From positions 578,935-642,934 of the forward strand of contig VZRR01010238.1 of NCBI GenBank assembly GCA_013398015.1: a DNA stretch of 64,000 bases, written 5' to 3'. The stretch comes from Oreocharis arfaki. Its lineage: Eukaryota; Chordata; Aves; Passeriformes; Paramythiidae. A model generated the notes under the pieces. The model had not been told where the DNA came from. It searched no databases and worked only from the letters and a program-made list of their open reading frames with translations. Made by a program: the position numbers and the translations under genes. Below, in pieces: positions 38,220 through 51,226 of this stretch; the stretch's first letter is position 1, and each line of letters opens with the position of its first letter.

Positions 38220-38345
38220 ACCTGCTCGAACAAACGCATTAGACTTACGGTATTACTGCCTAATTAAACTGCAGCATATGTGCTACAGAAGTAGTCAATT
38301 TTGATTGAGAACTATGAAATCATGAGTCATTTCAATTACTTTCCA
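38220..38345. promoter_or_regulatory. cluster of factor-like motifs
   Basis: TAATTAAA (homeodomain type) at 38261, the E-box CATATG at 38275-38280 and TGAGTCA (AP-1 type) at 38323-38329 lie close together, downstream of a GC-rich patch (38080-38220). Each is common by chance; only the clustering is suggestive. Confidence 0.2.
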
Positions 38346-40280
38346 TCCTCAATGCCTGCTAAAAAAAGGAAGTGGAGGTAGAACCTTGTTGTACCCCTGT
38401 CTGCCTGAATGCATGTCTGTGTTACTGGACCTTTGTAACAGCACATGGTTATTGAACTTCCACCTTTTTTGCTTTACCTAAAGAGGTTGAGATACTGCAG
38501 CCTTGCCCTGCATGTTTTTCAGTGCTCTGTTAACTGTCACAGCTTTCCTGTGCCCTTTAACATCCATGATGAATTAATAGATACTGGAATTGTTCACTGC
38601 ATTTCCTTGTGGAAGGGGTTATACAAAGGTGATGATCCCTCTAGTTCCTCTGTTCTCTTTTGCATTTTCCAGGAAAACACTAGAACTCTTTTCATGATAC
38701 TTGAGCTTTGACACTTTATTGAATTCATTACCATAGATGATTCCCATGTTATTTCTTACCAAGTGTTCCCCACTTCAGGAGCTTTACCTCTAAAAGGTGA
38801 ATCTGATGCTCCTGGCTTGGCTGTGTTAAAGTATGTGTTGTTTGTTTGTTTGTGCTAGAAACTGCCTGGATCTTTGTCTCATCCAGCATTTGGGTGGTTT
38901 TCATCTGTCATCCATGGAAAACACATTAGTGTACAGGGCAGAACAGATTCCTTGGGCACCATTGTAGACACACATCTGATTTCCTGGTTGAGTGTTGCTG
39001 GCTACCTGGGTCAGCACTTGTTTGGTGTCTTAAGTTGATGGGGACCAAGGGCAGCAGGGGTATCATTCCAAATAAAAAAAAAAAAAGATGTCAAGCAGCA
39101 GTAAGTCAGAGTTCTGGTGTTCTGTGTGCAGTATGTGATTTCTTTTTTCTTGTAGCCTCCACAGAGCATCTAAAATGTGAAAGCATCTTCCTTGTGTGAA
39201 AATTTTGTGTAAAGGATAGGTCTACATTCAAGCCTGTTCGGAGCTTGTAAGAGTAAAAAATGCTGCATGAAAAGGAGGAAAAAGACACCTGGCAGCAAAA
39301 AGGAAGTTTACCACTCTAGCTAACTGTACTGGGCTTTTTTAGAAAAAAGAATTCTGGGAACTAGTCAGAAATTAGTTTTCTTCCCTATCTGAAACAGTTA
39401 CATTTTGGTTTAGAGCAGTTTCTTTAAACAATTTATTTGCATAATTCAAATGGTAGAACTAAAATACTAGAATTTTTAGCTGTACATGTGCTGATTTAGC
39501 AGAACCATAACATAAGCCCTTATGTCCCACGGACTCAAATTTTTAAACGAGTAGCATGTTTTACTGATTAGAGGTCATGCATCTGAATGCTCTGTGCATA
39601 ACCATTATCTACTGACGTATTTCCTGAAACGGGTTGATATAACCTACTGTGTCTTAAGCTTTCCCAAGGACTTTGTCTTGCAGTAAGGTATTTTTCTTTT
39701 CTCCCCCCACATATGTCTCTTTCGAAACTAAGGCAATGGAAGACCTATTATGATAATGACTGGATTACTAGCACTGTTGTTTCTGGCAGAAAAGAGTCAA
39801 TTGTGCCAAAAGATTACTTTTGCCTTTGTCAGTGCCAGCCACGACTCTTTACTCAGCTCCTGGACCAGTTACAATGAAACAACAACAATACTGTCAGCTG
39901 CAGAATGCAGTAAACTTCCCCAAACTGCTGGCTCAATATAGTGGTGGTTTTGCATTTTCAAAGAGTGTTCTTCAACCTTGAGGATCCTTCCTGCCGTACA
40001 CAAAAATGTCTATCGTTTTTATCTGGGTGATTTACTGTACTTTCAGTTTAACGTTCCCTTTTGCAGGCTTTGTCAAAGCAGTATTTTATAGCTTCATAAA
40101 GCGCAGTTCTTAAGGAAATAATAATTAGAATAGTAGTAGTCCATAGGTAGTTATTTACAGTATTAGCTTACATTCTATTTTGCAGTACGTTCAGTCTGAG
40201 AAATATGCATGAAAATTTTATGGTTGCAATATGAAGTTGGGGTTTAGAGATGACTGTATAGAGTAGGTTGCACTCTACTC

Positions 40281-40321
40281 TTATTTATAAATTAGGACAC
40301 TTAGTTCTTATTTATAAATTA
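40281..40321 (+). repeat. tandem duplication, period 27 bp
   Basis: TTATTTATAAATTA occurs at 40281-40294 and 40308-40321 with similar spacers. It is a local AT-rich duplication. Confidence 0.75.
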
Positions 40322-41403
40322 TGACATTATAAAACTTCATAAATAGTTTATAGTATATATTACATAAAGAATTTATGCTATATATCTAAGCTCTTTATGA
40401 GAAAAGTTCATGTGACAGGGAAGTAATGAGTTGCATTTTGTAGGCCGAAGTGCTTGGAAGCCTGCAGTTTAGGACGGGAGTGTTCCACACATTACAAAAA
40501 AATGTCTAGTGAAGCAGATTATCAAGAACCAAATTGTTAGAATAGTAGCCTTATCCTGTGTGAAGGAATTTGCTATAGGAATTCGGATGCTTTTGCAATT
40601 AGCTGTTTGGAGATGTGGTTTAAAGATGGTTTGACCAATTAAATTTGGATAGAAATCGGATAATACATGGGATATATATTCTGGTACAGTGTTTAAAGAT
40701 CTCCCTATCTTTTCCTTCCCCTTTCTCTTATGAGCTGTAACCTGGATTTGCATAAAGGGAACTGATTCTAAAAGAACCGTTACAGAGTGTAGAAAATATT
40801 ACTGTTTTAGTAGGGCAGAGACCATGATTCTCTGTGGGTTTTTTAAGCCATTGAAATATAACCAGTCTGTCTTGCCTATTTCCCCTATTATGCTAAAATA
40901 TCTTGTGTGTCATGTGAAGGCCAAGTGGGGGAAATAATTTTGCACATTTTACAATACTTAAGCAAGACACGGGCAAAGCGTAGATAACAAGTATGTGTTT
41001 CACAGTATGTGCTGCAATATTCAGTGCTTGCTTGAGATGCAGATAAATCGGGCTGTTCAAAAAGCCATGATGTTCACATCCTTGTGCTTGGTTTGTTACT
41101 CATGCTAATTTCTTATGGATTGGGTAGGGCAGACTCTGCAGGTTGGCAAATTTCTTGGCTTTTTATGCTCCTGTTTTCAGCAGCTGCAGGTGTCCAAATG
41201 AACAGGTTCCTCTGTAGCCAGCTTAATTAATAAGGAAACCGTTCATCTGAAGTTTTGCTTTTAGAAACACTGCTTTAAGTTTATGAAAGCAGATGAATTT
41301 ACTTTACCTGTATGGAAGTAGATGAGTATTTTTTCAGGCTGCATCAGAGAACATTGTTTTTGCTATCATTTCTTATAGGTCTATATTTTTTTTTTATTAC
41401 TAG

Positions 41404-41477
41404 GTATGGATGAGCGAACAGGTGCCACATCCTGGGGAACAAGCGGTCAGCCAAGTCCTTCATATGAATCTTCAAGG
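41404..41477 (+). CDS. TCF12: TCF12 coding exon 4, residues 50-74
   Basis: Its first two bases complete Gly50. The exon then encodes MDERTGATSWGTSGQPSPSY followed by ESSR, ending in phase 0 at AGG|GTAAGA. This is the end of activation domain 1 and the start of the Ser/Pro/Gly-rich linker of E proteins. The WGTSGQPSPSY pattern separates TCF12 from TCF4 (WGNGGHPSPS) and TCF3. The acceptor is a run of ten T followed by ATTACTAG at 41403. The 74-bp length and phase match exon 3. Two downstream partners are possible without changing frame: the extra exon at 43380 or the canonical exon at 54049. Confidence 0.95.
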
Positions 41478-43379
41478 GTAAGATACCCATGTAATAATTC
41501 ATAATGAAAGTTTATGGGAATGTACAGCGTAAATCAGCAGATGAGTCGGTAAAGTTTTTGAAGGGAAATTCCTTTAAATATACAGATTAGCATCTTTTGG
41601 AGGCTTTAATGACTTTGATGGGCTGCAGTAGCAATCTAGATTTCTAAGACTAAAAAATATGTAGGCTAAGAATTCATGAAAATAAACCATACATAACTGT
41701 ATGCTTGAATGATGAGCATGTGTTTTATTTAACATATAGTCAGAAAATGAAAGTAGAAGTCATGTTACTTAGGAGCAGATTTATTGGCAAAATGTAGGGA
41801 ACACTCTCCTCCCTGTTAACATTAAGCAGCTATAGTATATACTGTGTCATGATGTTGGAGAGAAGCTTTTCTTTTTAAATACCTTCCTCCTGTTCTCATT
41901 CCAGCTTCATCCATCCCACTTACTGAGCTGAAAGCTCTTGATAGTATCTGATATCCTTAAATAACATTACTCTTTTCGAACTCACCTCAATGGTCAAAAG
42001 CAAGCTGCCTCCTAGTAACTCACATTCCCTTTCATCTACTTTATTTTCTTTTTATGAATATTTACTCTCTAAAAGGACAATGAGCTTAGTACCTTAACTA
42101 GATGTACACAGCATACCTTATGTTCTGATTTCAGTGCCTTTGAGCCAGAGAGCTGTGTTAGCACTTGCACCTTTGCAGCTTCCTTGTGCTGTGGAATGAA
42201 AGGGGTAGGCTGCAAGATCTTATTCAGCTCATTGGATGCTGTTAAAGCCTCTGTCTTACTTTGGAAGACAGCAGTAGAAAGATTTCTTATGAAGTCCTAA
42301 TTTTTCCATTGCTCATTAGTAAATAAATTGTAATAAGTGTAGGAGTACTTCATGTGTTGAAGAAATATTTCTGTGCAACATGGAAATTAGGCATTCTTTT
42401 AAAACATCCTGTGTAACTTGGGGCATGGAGTGGAACCTTCAAATGCCTCCTCTACAATTGAAATGGAATCTTAATTATGCAACTTTAAGGAACTCGTGTT
42501 TCTACCTTGTGTTTGGTGTTGTGATGCTCATTTATTGTGTTGCTGATCAATTTTAGTCAATTATGAGTTAAGCTGACCTGACTGGAATTTGAGCTTGTGA
42601 TTCATGGACTGTGTGGCTGTATTAATCACTTTTTTTTTTTTTTTTAAATGTTAGAGGATCAGCCAGCTAATATTCGAATAATGTAAAGTCAGTGAGTCTT
42701 GTATATTAGTTTTATTTTTTTGGAATGTGGAATGTCATTTAGGTGAGAAGAGTTTTCTTTTAAAGAAAACTCAATTCTTTTTCAAGGGAAAACTCCATTC
42801 CTGTGTTCTCCCCAGAAAAGTGAACACTAGAAATGTATATTCTCTGTATATAGGATTGGTAAGGATTAAGAGCCACAATTTAATTTGACCTGTGGCTGAG
42901 ATCTTCTGTAAAAAAAGTAGAACACAAGAATTTCTCTTCTGAATTCACTGAAAAAGCACTGGGCTTTGTTTACCAGTTTAAATCAAGCTTACATGCATAA
43001 ATTTTGGCTATGATGTATGGTCTTTAGTTTTTGGTTTTCTTTCAACTAATGAGGCAAATTACTGATTCAGGATTTTGAATAACGATAACTTCTGTCTACT
43101 CCTACATGTGCTGCTAGACCAGATGTCTCTGAGAAAGAGCTAAAATGAGTGTGTGGGTCTGTATTGTAAGAGTATAGATCAGTTTCTTGTAAGGCAGGGC
43201 AAATGATAGACAGCCTTTTGCATTTCTAGGTTATTCTGTTTGTTGATTAACACAGAATTTAAGTAAACTGTAATTGTCTTACATGTTCAACTTCCTAATC
43301 CAGTACTTTTCCCCGTTATTTCAATACAGAATGTCATTCTTGTCCTAATTTTTCTTACTGCTGGTTTGTCTGTTTACAG
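41478..43379 (+). other. TCF12: TCF12 intron between exon 4 and the extra exon
   Basis: This 1.9-kb AT-rich intron has a T16 run at 42630-42645 and ends CTGGTTTGTCTGTTTACAG. No gene, repeat family or RNA gene was recognised. Confidence 0.75.
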
Positions 43380-43448
43380 GAAAATGGCAGTCTTCATGGA
43401 AAAAGCTCAGACCTCTCCACAGATATAGAAAAGTTGAAATCTCAAGAG
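43380..43448 (+). CDS. TCF12: probable TCF12 alternative cassette exon, 23 codons
   Basis: Between canonical exons 4 and GFADS lies a 69-bp block with a strong acceptor (GTTTGTCTGTTTACAG) and a usable but weaker donor (GAG|GTACCA). It enters and leaves in phase 0, exactly what both neighbours require, and is open in the TCF12 frame. It encodes ENGSLHGKSSDLSTDIE followed by KLKSQE. Inclusion would add 23 residues after Arg74, between activation domain 1 and GFADSPHY. The Ser-rich, polar composition suits the E-protein linker, and the last part is charged and could be helical. I do not know this segment from canonical TCF12, TCF3 or TCF4. The weak donor suggests regulated or minor inclusion. 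It could still be a decoy, but the phase and composition fit make a real exon more likely. Confidence 0.62.
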
Positions 43449-46400
43449 GTACCACTTATTCTTTTTATATTGTGTGTGATTTTTAATTTTTTTTTTTTAA
43501 TGCATGTGCAGCCTATTCCTGGAATTTTCCTTTAAAGGTCACAATATAGTGACAAAATATGAGGAATTTAAGGTGTTGGCTCACTATTGACTGGAATTTC
43601 CAAAGGCACAGAAAAATAAACAGTTTTCAATTGAATAGATTTAGAATTTGCTGATAGTTTAGTGCATACCTGTTGAAGGCTAATGAAAAAAGATGGTGGA
43701 ATACTGGCTAAAGGACGTTTTTCTTTCCCAAATTCTGCCGAAGGTCTGTTCAGGTCAGTATAAATGGTTTGATTGTGGCCAGCAATGATACATAAGCAAA
43801 GAGTGTATGTATAGGGCAAATATTTTGCCACCTTTACTGTGTACTCTCTTAGCAAAACCCCAGCTCTTGGCTTAGATTTCCTGGACAGAGCTAACATTTT
43901 GGACATAGTCCTTATGGCTATTGGTGGGCTTGCTCTCTGATATTTGTGAATTTTTCTTGCTTTGGCTACAGTTTTGGCAAGAATTACAAGGATTTTGTGC
44001 TAAAACTTACCGATCTTTTTGTCTTGAATGTGCTGCCCAGTGATGTAACTGATTTCTACCACCTTCCTGTGTTCCAAACAGTAATGATTGCTTGTTACTG
44101 ATGTAGTTCGTAATTTTTATTCTTTTCTCCACAAACACCTTGATTTTACATGCCACTTCTGTGTTCTCCTCAGCCAAGCTGAGGTGTTGTAGTTTACTCA
44201 TATCTGCTTGTATAGCAACTGCTGCTAACCCTTGGTTAGTTCTTGGTGCTGTTCCTTGAATCTTTCTGCTTCTTCTGTACAACTTCAGAGTTAGTGTGAT
44301 TATGACTCCATGCACTAGTCAAGAGGAGGGTATGCCATAAATTTCTGCCTCACATAATGATAGATTTATTCTCTGTTCCTTTCTTACTTGTTACTAAGTC
44401 ATGCATTTTTTGATTGTCCCTGAGCTGTGAAGTGATACTGTTTTAAAAACTTGGTAGAAAAATAATATTTTCTCGTACATTGCACCGTAGTTACCACATT
44501 GTTATGACATTAAGTTATTTCTGAACATGCTCATTTTGTAGTTATTTACACCAAATTTTATCTGCTCTTTTATTACCAATTTAATGGAGAACTTGCTTTG
44601 CAACTCTGCACTAACATCTAGTTAGGATTATTAAATACTTGTTTTGTTATCAGCAAACTTTATTTTCTTTGTTTACCCTCTCTTTTTGTTTTATTAATGG
44701 AATTATTGAAGAACCTTAGTGTGGGTACAGTTTTTTGGGAAGTGGGGAAGATGTATTGGTAACTTCTTTTCACTGTGGAAACTAGATGTATGTTCCTGTG
44801 CTTGGGGTGGGGTGTTTGTCGTGTTTTAATCTTTTCATCAATAATTAGTTCAGACTAGGACCTTCTCTCATATGTAATAGCAGGTTTTTTTATTTAAAGA
44901 GTCTCTGGTATTATCTTGTTGAAAACGAAACTATTCTTACTTAATAGTGTTTTGAGGTAACATTAAAGGCAAGGAATCACAGCAGGCTTGGAAAAACCTC
45001 ATATAGGAGCCTTGTCTTTTTATTACCTAATGGCAAATAGTGTTCTGACACTGAAAGAGCAGCAGGTATTTATGTTTGAATTTCCTGTGGCAATCTTAGA
45101 TTTGTGAAAAAGTGCAAATTGAGTCAGTAGTGACTTCTGTGAGCAAATTCTCTTTTGCATAGGCCAACTGTTTTGTTAGAAAAATTAGTAATTTGAAGAG
45201 ATACCTACTGAGGGGAGTGATGAAAAAAGTAGTAGTTAGCAAGTCAGTGCGATTCTGTGACGTGCTGATGGCCTCTCTTATTCTTGAATGGTTGTACTGA
45301 AGTCCATATACAATACTGTGTACCAAGTTTGTCTCTTGCAGGTCTTGTTTTTCTTTCTAGTCTCCAATCTTGTTTTTATCTTTCTATGTGCAGCAGTGGT
45401 GGGTTTTCAGGGAGTATCTTTGGCTGGTGTATGCAAGTCTCTCCCTTACCTGAGTGATACAGAGCTACAGATATTTTTGTGTGTGTTCATAATGCCTTGC
45501 ACTAGAAGAGGAGCTCCTAGTGTGTGCTGCAGAGGATGGTAAAGCTGCTTTTTGAAAGTCTTGCTCTACTGAGCTCTTTGAAGCAAATTCTAAAGTACTT
45601 GACTCAAGTACTATGTCTTCTGCACAACAATATATTGACCTACAGCACTTGAAAGTTTTGTCATCCTGTTGTGAGATGATTCTGAACCTTTTAGCTTTCC
45701 TGATGTATTTGGGAGTCATAATTTGTACTCATAACATAGCAGCAAATTGGTATAATCACCTTTTTTGGATTAAGTGCTGTATTGTAATTAAACATTTTTT
45801 CTAATATAGTCATTGTTGTGGTGTGGCTAATGACTGCTGTTTCATGAAGAATAATGCTCTGTGAGGTTTTCTTCTGTTGTTTTGGTTTTGTTGTAACATG
45901 TCTTTGCAATAAAAGCAGCAAGTCAGTTTTTGATCTGTTTAGATTGCTGTCTCTAAATCAAGCATATCTGAAATGTTTTCCATAAGACGTTTCCTTGGTG
46001 GATTTCCTTTTTATATATACACACATAATAATTGTAACTGTTAAAAATTTAACATAAATTAGCTGAGGCATTTTTCTTCCAAAATCCGAACTGCGGGTGT
46101 TTCAAATAACTTGCAACATGTACATTGCACTAAAAGCTGTGAGTGTACATTTTGACCTGATTTAACATGAATCTAGCTTCAGCACTGAGGATGCAGTTTA
46201 TCCTTCTGTTCCTTTACATCACTCTGCTCTGTATTTAATTGAAGCCAGAGTGGAACTGATCAATATAGCACTGTTAGATTAGATGCTTTGGTAGCATCAG
46301 GCAACAGGTTGTTCCCTCTGCTGTATGTAAAATACTCAGACATGAATTAGAACCTGAAATACTTTATGCCCAAACTATACTCTCTTCTCCCCAAGTAGTA

Positions 46401-48259
46401 CTTTTAACTTGCAAAGAAGTCAAAAAATAGTAATGAGAGAGCAGGTTTTGAAATAGTATTTTATACCTCTTAATCTCAGGTACATAACAAGAAGGAAAGC
46501 TGTTAAATAGCAAAACAAGACAAGAGGGACACAGAAATACAGTAAGTGTAATCAAGTCTGTTGTATTTGTGTCCTTTTTGTCCTCTGATTTTTTTTTTTT
46601 GTTTTCCCAGGGGAGGGAGGTTGTTTGGTGGTTCTGCTGCTGATTATTTGCTTTTCCTGATGTATTCTACGAGGTGGCAGATGATTCATTGAGGAATTAA
46701 AGCCCAAATTAAATATTCCATATTCAGTGCTCAGGACACTTGCAAATGCAGCATATTTTATAATTTGATTCATGAGCAGCACTTTTCAAAGCAAGTTCTG
46801 TTTTTTAAGTTCTGAGTGCTGTAGTTAGGTTTTCAAGTATTTTCTTTAAGCATTTGTTGTTAGTCCGTTGGCTGTACTTGTATTGTTTTATTTCCTGGTT
46901 TATAACTTATACAAGAGCTAGAAAAATCTGGTTTCCATCATATGAATTTTTCATTTCAGCTATATTGGAGAAGTGGATCTTTTGGTTGTGGTTTTTGTTT
47001 TGTTTTTATTGCAGCTACCTACCACATTGAAATTAGCATTGGAATCTGTTCACAGATTAGTTTTCCATGTGGCCAGGGACTTGTCCCATTGCATATCATG
47101 TTGATATTTGTCTCACAGGAGTTCAGATAGATGTAATTGGCTATTGGGTTTAGCTGTTTAAAATCAGATTTGTCTTTCAGTAACTTAACTTCTTGGAAGT
47201 GGATTTAGAGCTGGAGAAAATGATGGTTATTGAAAAATAAATAACATTTGAAATAAATTTGAAAAATAAATAAACTGTGTTTTCAATTGTTCTCCATTCC
47301 TGCACACAGTTTTCATATATTTCAACTTGATATGTGAAAAGAAGCTGGTGAATAGTTTTAGAACTCTGTTACAAAGCATGTTACTTATGGTGACACTTAG
47401 AGGATACTTGTGAAAGCTCACTTAACTTTTCCCAATAATATCTGAAATCTGGGGTAGCGATACCTGCTTTCCCCCCACCATGTAGCAGGTGACCAAATAA
47501 CACAAAAAGCTGCATTTCTGTCTTTTGGGTATTATAGTTGAATGTTAACACTTGCTGATTGTTACAAAAAGGGAATCATAATTAAAGCCAGAAAGTGGAG
47601 CTAGAAAACTCCTTGTTTCTGGTTCATGAGTTCATTGCAGTTGGGCGATCTCCATCAGCAAACTGCATCCATTCCTTGTTTAAGGAGCGTTGTACGAGCT
47701 TCTTGCACAATAAAGGGAGGTGAGGTCGAAGTACTGGCTGTTCTCAGGGGGCTGGGAGGTGGCAGGCACAGAACCTGCAGAGGGAGCAGTATTTGTTTCC
47801 TGGCACATCAGACAGGTCTCAGCTTGGTCCCTTAGCTTTTGGATTGCAGTAGGCAAATGACAGCAACGTGGATGAAATGGTGTAAGGAGTGTGGGGAGAC
47901 TCCCATCATCATCCATCTGCTCCATTCTCTGTAAAATGATTTTGGTCCTTGCTTGGAAACAACATTATTCCCACTGATAGTTTGCTGCAAGATTGTTAAT
48001 GATTTAAATGGAGTTATGGCCGTGACCTGTGACAATGTGATGTCTCTTGATGTTCAGTTAAGATCAATGAATATAGTGCAAGGGATCCTCAAGGCAAAAA
48101 GGAAGAGTACTCTTCTCTGGGTTTATTTTTAGCTTACCTTAATTTTTGCAACATTCTTCCTGATCTGTGTGTTCAGTAGACCAAGCCAGGTTTTTGGCTG
48201 TCTAGTCTTTCGTCTAGGAGCTGTTGACAAACACATGAATTCAATGGCGAAAAATACTC

Positions 48260-48278
48260 TTTTTTTTTTTTTTTTTTT
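48260..48278 (+). repeat. poly-T run (T19)
   Basis: Nineteen consecutive T may be the reverse-strand poly-A tail of a lost retroposon. No body was recognised next to it. Confidence 0.8.
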
Positions 48279-48421
48279 AAAGGTTGTGTGTTTCTGGAAG
48301 CATACATCATCATATAATCCATAATCTTTTAAATTCAGTAGGATACCTTGGTATGGCTGTTGTACAGAGCCTCTTGTCTAACCTTCAGTAAAGTGACTCA
48401 GCACAGTGTTCCTGGATGTAG

Positions 48422-48536
48422 TCAGTCTCTCTGGTCTGTCCGTCTGTCTCTCTGTCTCTCACCGCCTCTGCATCTTGCTTTCTTTCCTCACTTCCCCACC
48501 TCTCCTTGTGTTTTTTCCCTTCTTGTTTGTCTTTAG
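48422..48536 (+). repeat. pyrimidine-rich tract with CTGT/CTCT units
   Basis: About 115 bases are mostly C/T, beginning with (CTGT/CTCT) units at 48425-48462 and ending TTGTTTGTCTTTAG at 48536. Simple-sequence origin is likely. The end resembles a splice acceptor but no donor follows nearby. Confidence 0.65.
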
Positions 48537-51185
48537 AACTTTCAGATTAGTTTGGAGAGCCAGATAATCCAAAATAAAGTAGATTTTAGCAGTAGCTTCA
48601 CTCATTCATTTACACATTAGTCATTTGGATGACTGTTGCCTGATTCATAAGTTCATTGCCAAATTTAGCTTGCAAGGGACCTCAGTATTCCTGTGCTTTA
48701 AACAATTAATATTTGTTATTTAAAGTCAGCCAAACTATAAAACTCGAGGAATTGAAAGCAGCATTCATTAAATTTAATCTTTTGGTCTGCAGCCACGTCA
48801 AACTGTGAACTCAACCATTCATTTTAGTGGAATTTTAATGTCTTAAGTTTAAAGGCAATAATTGAGCTATGTTGTAAATTGCTAAAATGCAAATATGTGC
48901 TTAGTGATCTGGCAGCTTAGTTATGAGCCTTAGCTTTTGGTCTGTTCCCAGGGACTTGTGTAGGAGATGGCTTGGGGCTAAGGGAGGAGAAACAAACAAA
49001 ACCCCTGTTATCTCTAGTCTAGTGGACTTGAGCAAATGAAATGCTGTGGAGTAGTAAGTTGTACAGGGAAGACAACTCAATGAGTTGAGTATGAACTCAA
49101 TAAATGCATAGGAAAATGGTGTGCCATGTAGTGACAGTGTCCTCTCCATTTTTCAAATTTTACGCTGAAGTGGAAACAGGATGTTGTGCTTATTTAAAAA
49201 CAAAACCAAAAACCCCACAACTTGAGTTAGGGTCAGGAGTACAATTTTGCTCATGCATGGACAAATCCTGTGTGACTTCAGAAAATAATTGCTAAGGGGC
49301 AATAGTTTTATGTTTTTGAAGGGGAAGTAAATGGGAGAGGATTAATCCCACAGAGACCCTGGAACCAGTGCAATGAAAAAGGATGGGGACAGTGAACTGG
49401 GAAAGGTTTTTGACTTGTTCTTAGGTGAGTTCTGTAATTAACTTTAACCAAAATGGCAGAACTTTAATGGTCATTGAAAGATATAGAGTTTTAGGAAGTT
49501 AATTACCACTTTGTTTGTAAAATGGGGCATAGACTCATTGTTTAAGGCCTTCTCTTAGGTTTGGTAGGATAAACATGCCTAGTAAGGAATGTGTTTCCTC
49601 TGGGTGTGTGGGGGTTACAATTGGGGTTTTTTTTCAATTTTGTCTTCTGAGTCTTCCAGAATAATACATTATATAAGATAGTTTTCAGGTGTCCTGTGTA
49701 CAAGTATTTATGATTTTGTGAATAGTGTCAGATTTTTAATTGGTTTGGCTGTGTTAGCATCCATGTGCTTGGAAAATCCTGATACAGATACAGCCTAAAT
49801 CACTTGGGCGCTTGGGGCATCTTACCCAGAAGAGGTAGGAATGAATATTACCACTGTGGAATTGTTTAATTGGTGGACTTTATTTATTGGAATGATTAGA
49901 GAACATCACTCTAATCCAGTGAAATCCCTGAAAAACGAATAAAGTTAGAGCATTCAATGTTGATAGTGCCTGCACTACTCAGTTAAATTGCAGCACTACT
50001 TAGTAGTAGTCTTTCTACTGCATTTCTTAACAGGTATTATTAGTAGACAATACTTGTTGCTTTTATTTGTAGATGTATCTGACTTGGTCTTTCTGATCAC
50101 AAACATTCAGTCAGACTGAAATCCAGGGAGAAGAAGCCTGTGCAAAGTGAATAATGACATTACAAAATGCTGTAAGGGAACAGTTAACCCCAATTGCACT
50201 TTATTTGGGCTGTAACAGCACAGAAAGAGAAGTTTTGTTTTCCTTTGGGAAAGTTAAAGCTTGCATTTGTAACAGCTATGTAAGAGGTTGGAACAAGCAA
50301 GATGGTTTTGAGTTTACAGCTATATCATCTAATCATATTCAAAATCAGTTTGCTTTCTGCAAGTAGAAAAATGCCCTGAGCTACCTGCAGTCCCTTCAGA
50401 ACAGGGTGCTTGGAAAAGGAAATAAATTTGTCCAGTGACTCCTATTTTGTAGACTTTTTGCCAGTTATTTGCTAAACACTCCAACTGTGCACTCTGATGT
50501 ATACTAATCCATTGGTAGGTTTGCTGAGGAGCCACAGAGGCAGAAATGGGGATGTGTACTCAGCATGGAGTGTCTCTTCTCAGCCTTTCTATGTTAAATG
50601 TGCCCTGCAGGTAACAGGAGGTAGAAATGCTCCAAAGGGCTTTGGAAGCCCACCTGTGGTCCAAAGAATGACATCACCAGCCAGAATATGTACCATCAAC
50701 TAGCTCTTCCCAAGAGGGGAGAGTAACTTTTGGCATGACTGATTAGTTTCGTTCCTTTTTCTGCTTGGAGTCTGTATCGGTCCAGCTATCTTTAAGCGAG
50801 CTTCAGTAGATTAATCTTCAAAATTGCCAGGAACTGAGATTACCTGCCTACCAGAAAGGAAGAATGAAATTTGGCAGTATATATTATTGAGTCTTGCTTA
50901 AAACATGGATTTGAAAAGGGTGTCTGATAGAATTTCGTATAAATCACTCCCCCCCACTTCTGTTTCTTTTGCCATGAGGGATGAGTTCATGTGCCAGCTG
51001 ATCATGTCTTCTCTTCATTACTCAGTCACACAAGTGGGGTGTCTTTTAAAGAACCACTGTCTTCCCTTGGTATTCCAGGCTTTTTAAGGCTCTCAACCGT
51101 GTTCTTCTTTGAGCAGTAAGCATATGTTGTCAATTTGCACTATCATATTTGTTAAATACAATTTTTGAGCTTTGATTGTATGACT

Positions 51186-51226
51186 AGAAGCTTCCAGTAG
51201 CTTTTCAGAAGCTATTGGAAGTTTCT
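51186..51226. repeat. imperfect 41-bp inverted repeat
   Basis: AGAAGCTTCCAGTAGCTTTT is followed by C and then AGAAGCTATTGGAAGTTTCT, two 20-base arms that are complementary with three or four mismatches. It could form a cruciform or RNA hairpin with almost no loop. Confidence 0.6.

Larger units (their letters stand above)
31871..41403 (+). other. TCF12: TCF12 large intron, last part
   Basis: Contents are a (GCCT)4 run at 32288-32303, two related 70-bp segments at 34665-34734 and 36478-36547, a TA-rich stretch at 34513-34542, a T13 run at 37200-37212, a decoy or poison exon candidate at 37981-38094, a possible regulatory cluster at 38220-38345 and a 27-bp tandem at 40281-40321. The intron ends with the T-rich acceptor of exon 4. 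No gene was recognised on either strand. Confidence 0.75.

Noticed and set aside
49354..49423. Block before the strong donor CTTAG|GTGAGT
   Set aside because: The acceptor lacks a pyrimidine tract and the frame stops at a TGA within 14 codons.
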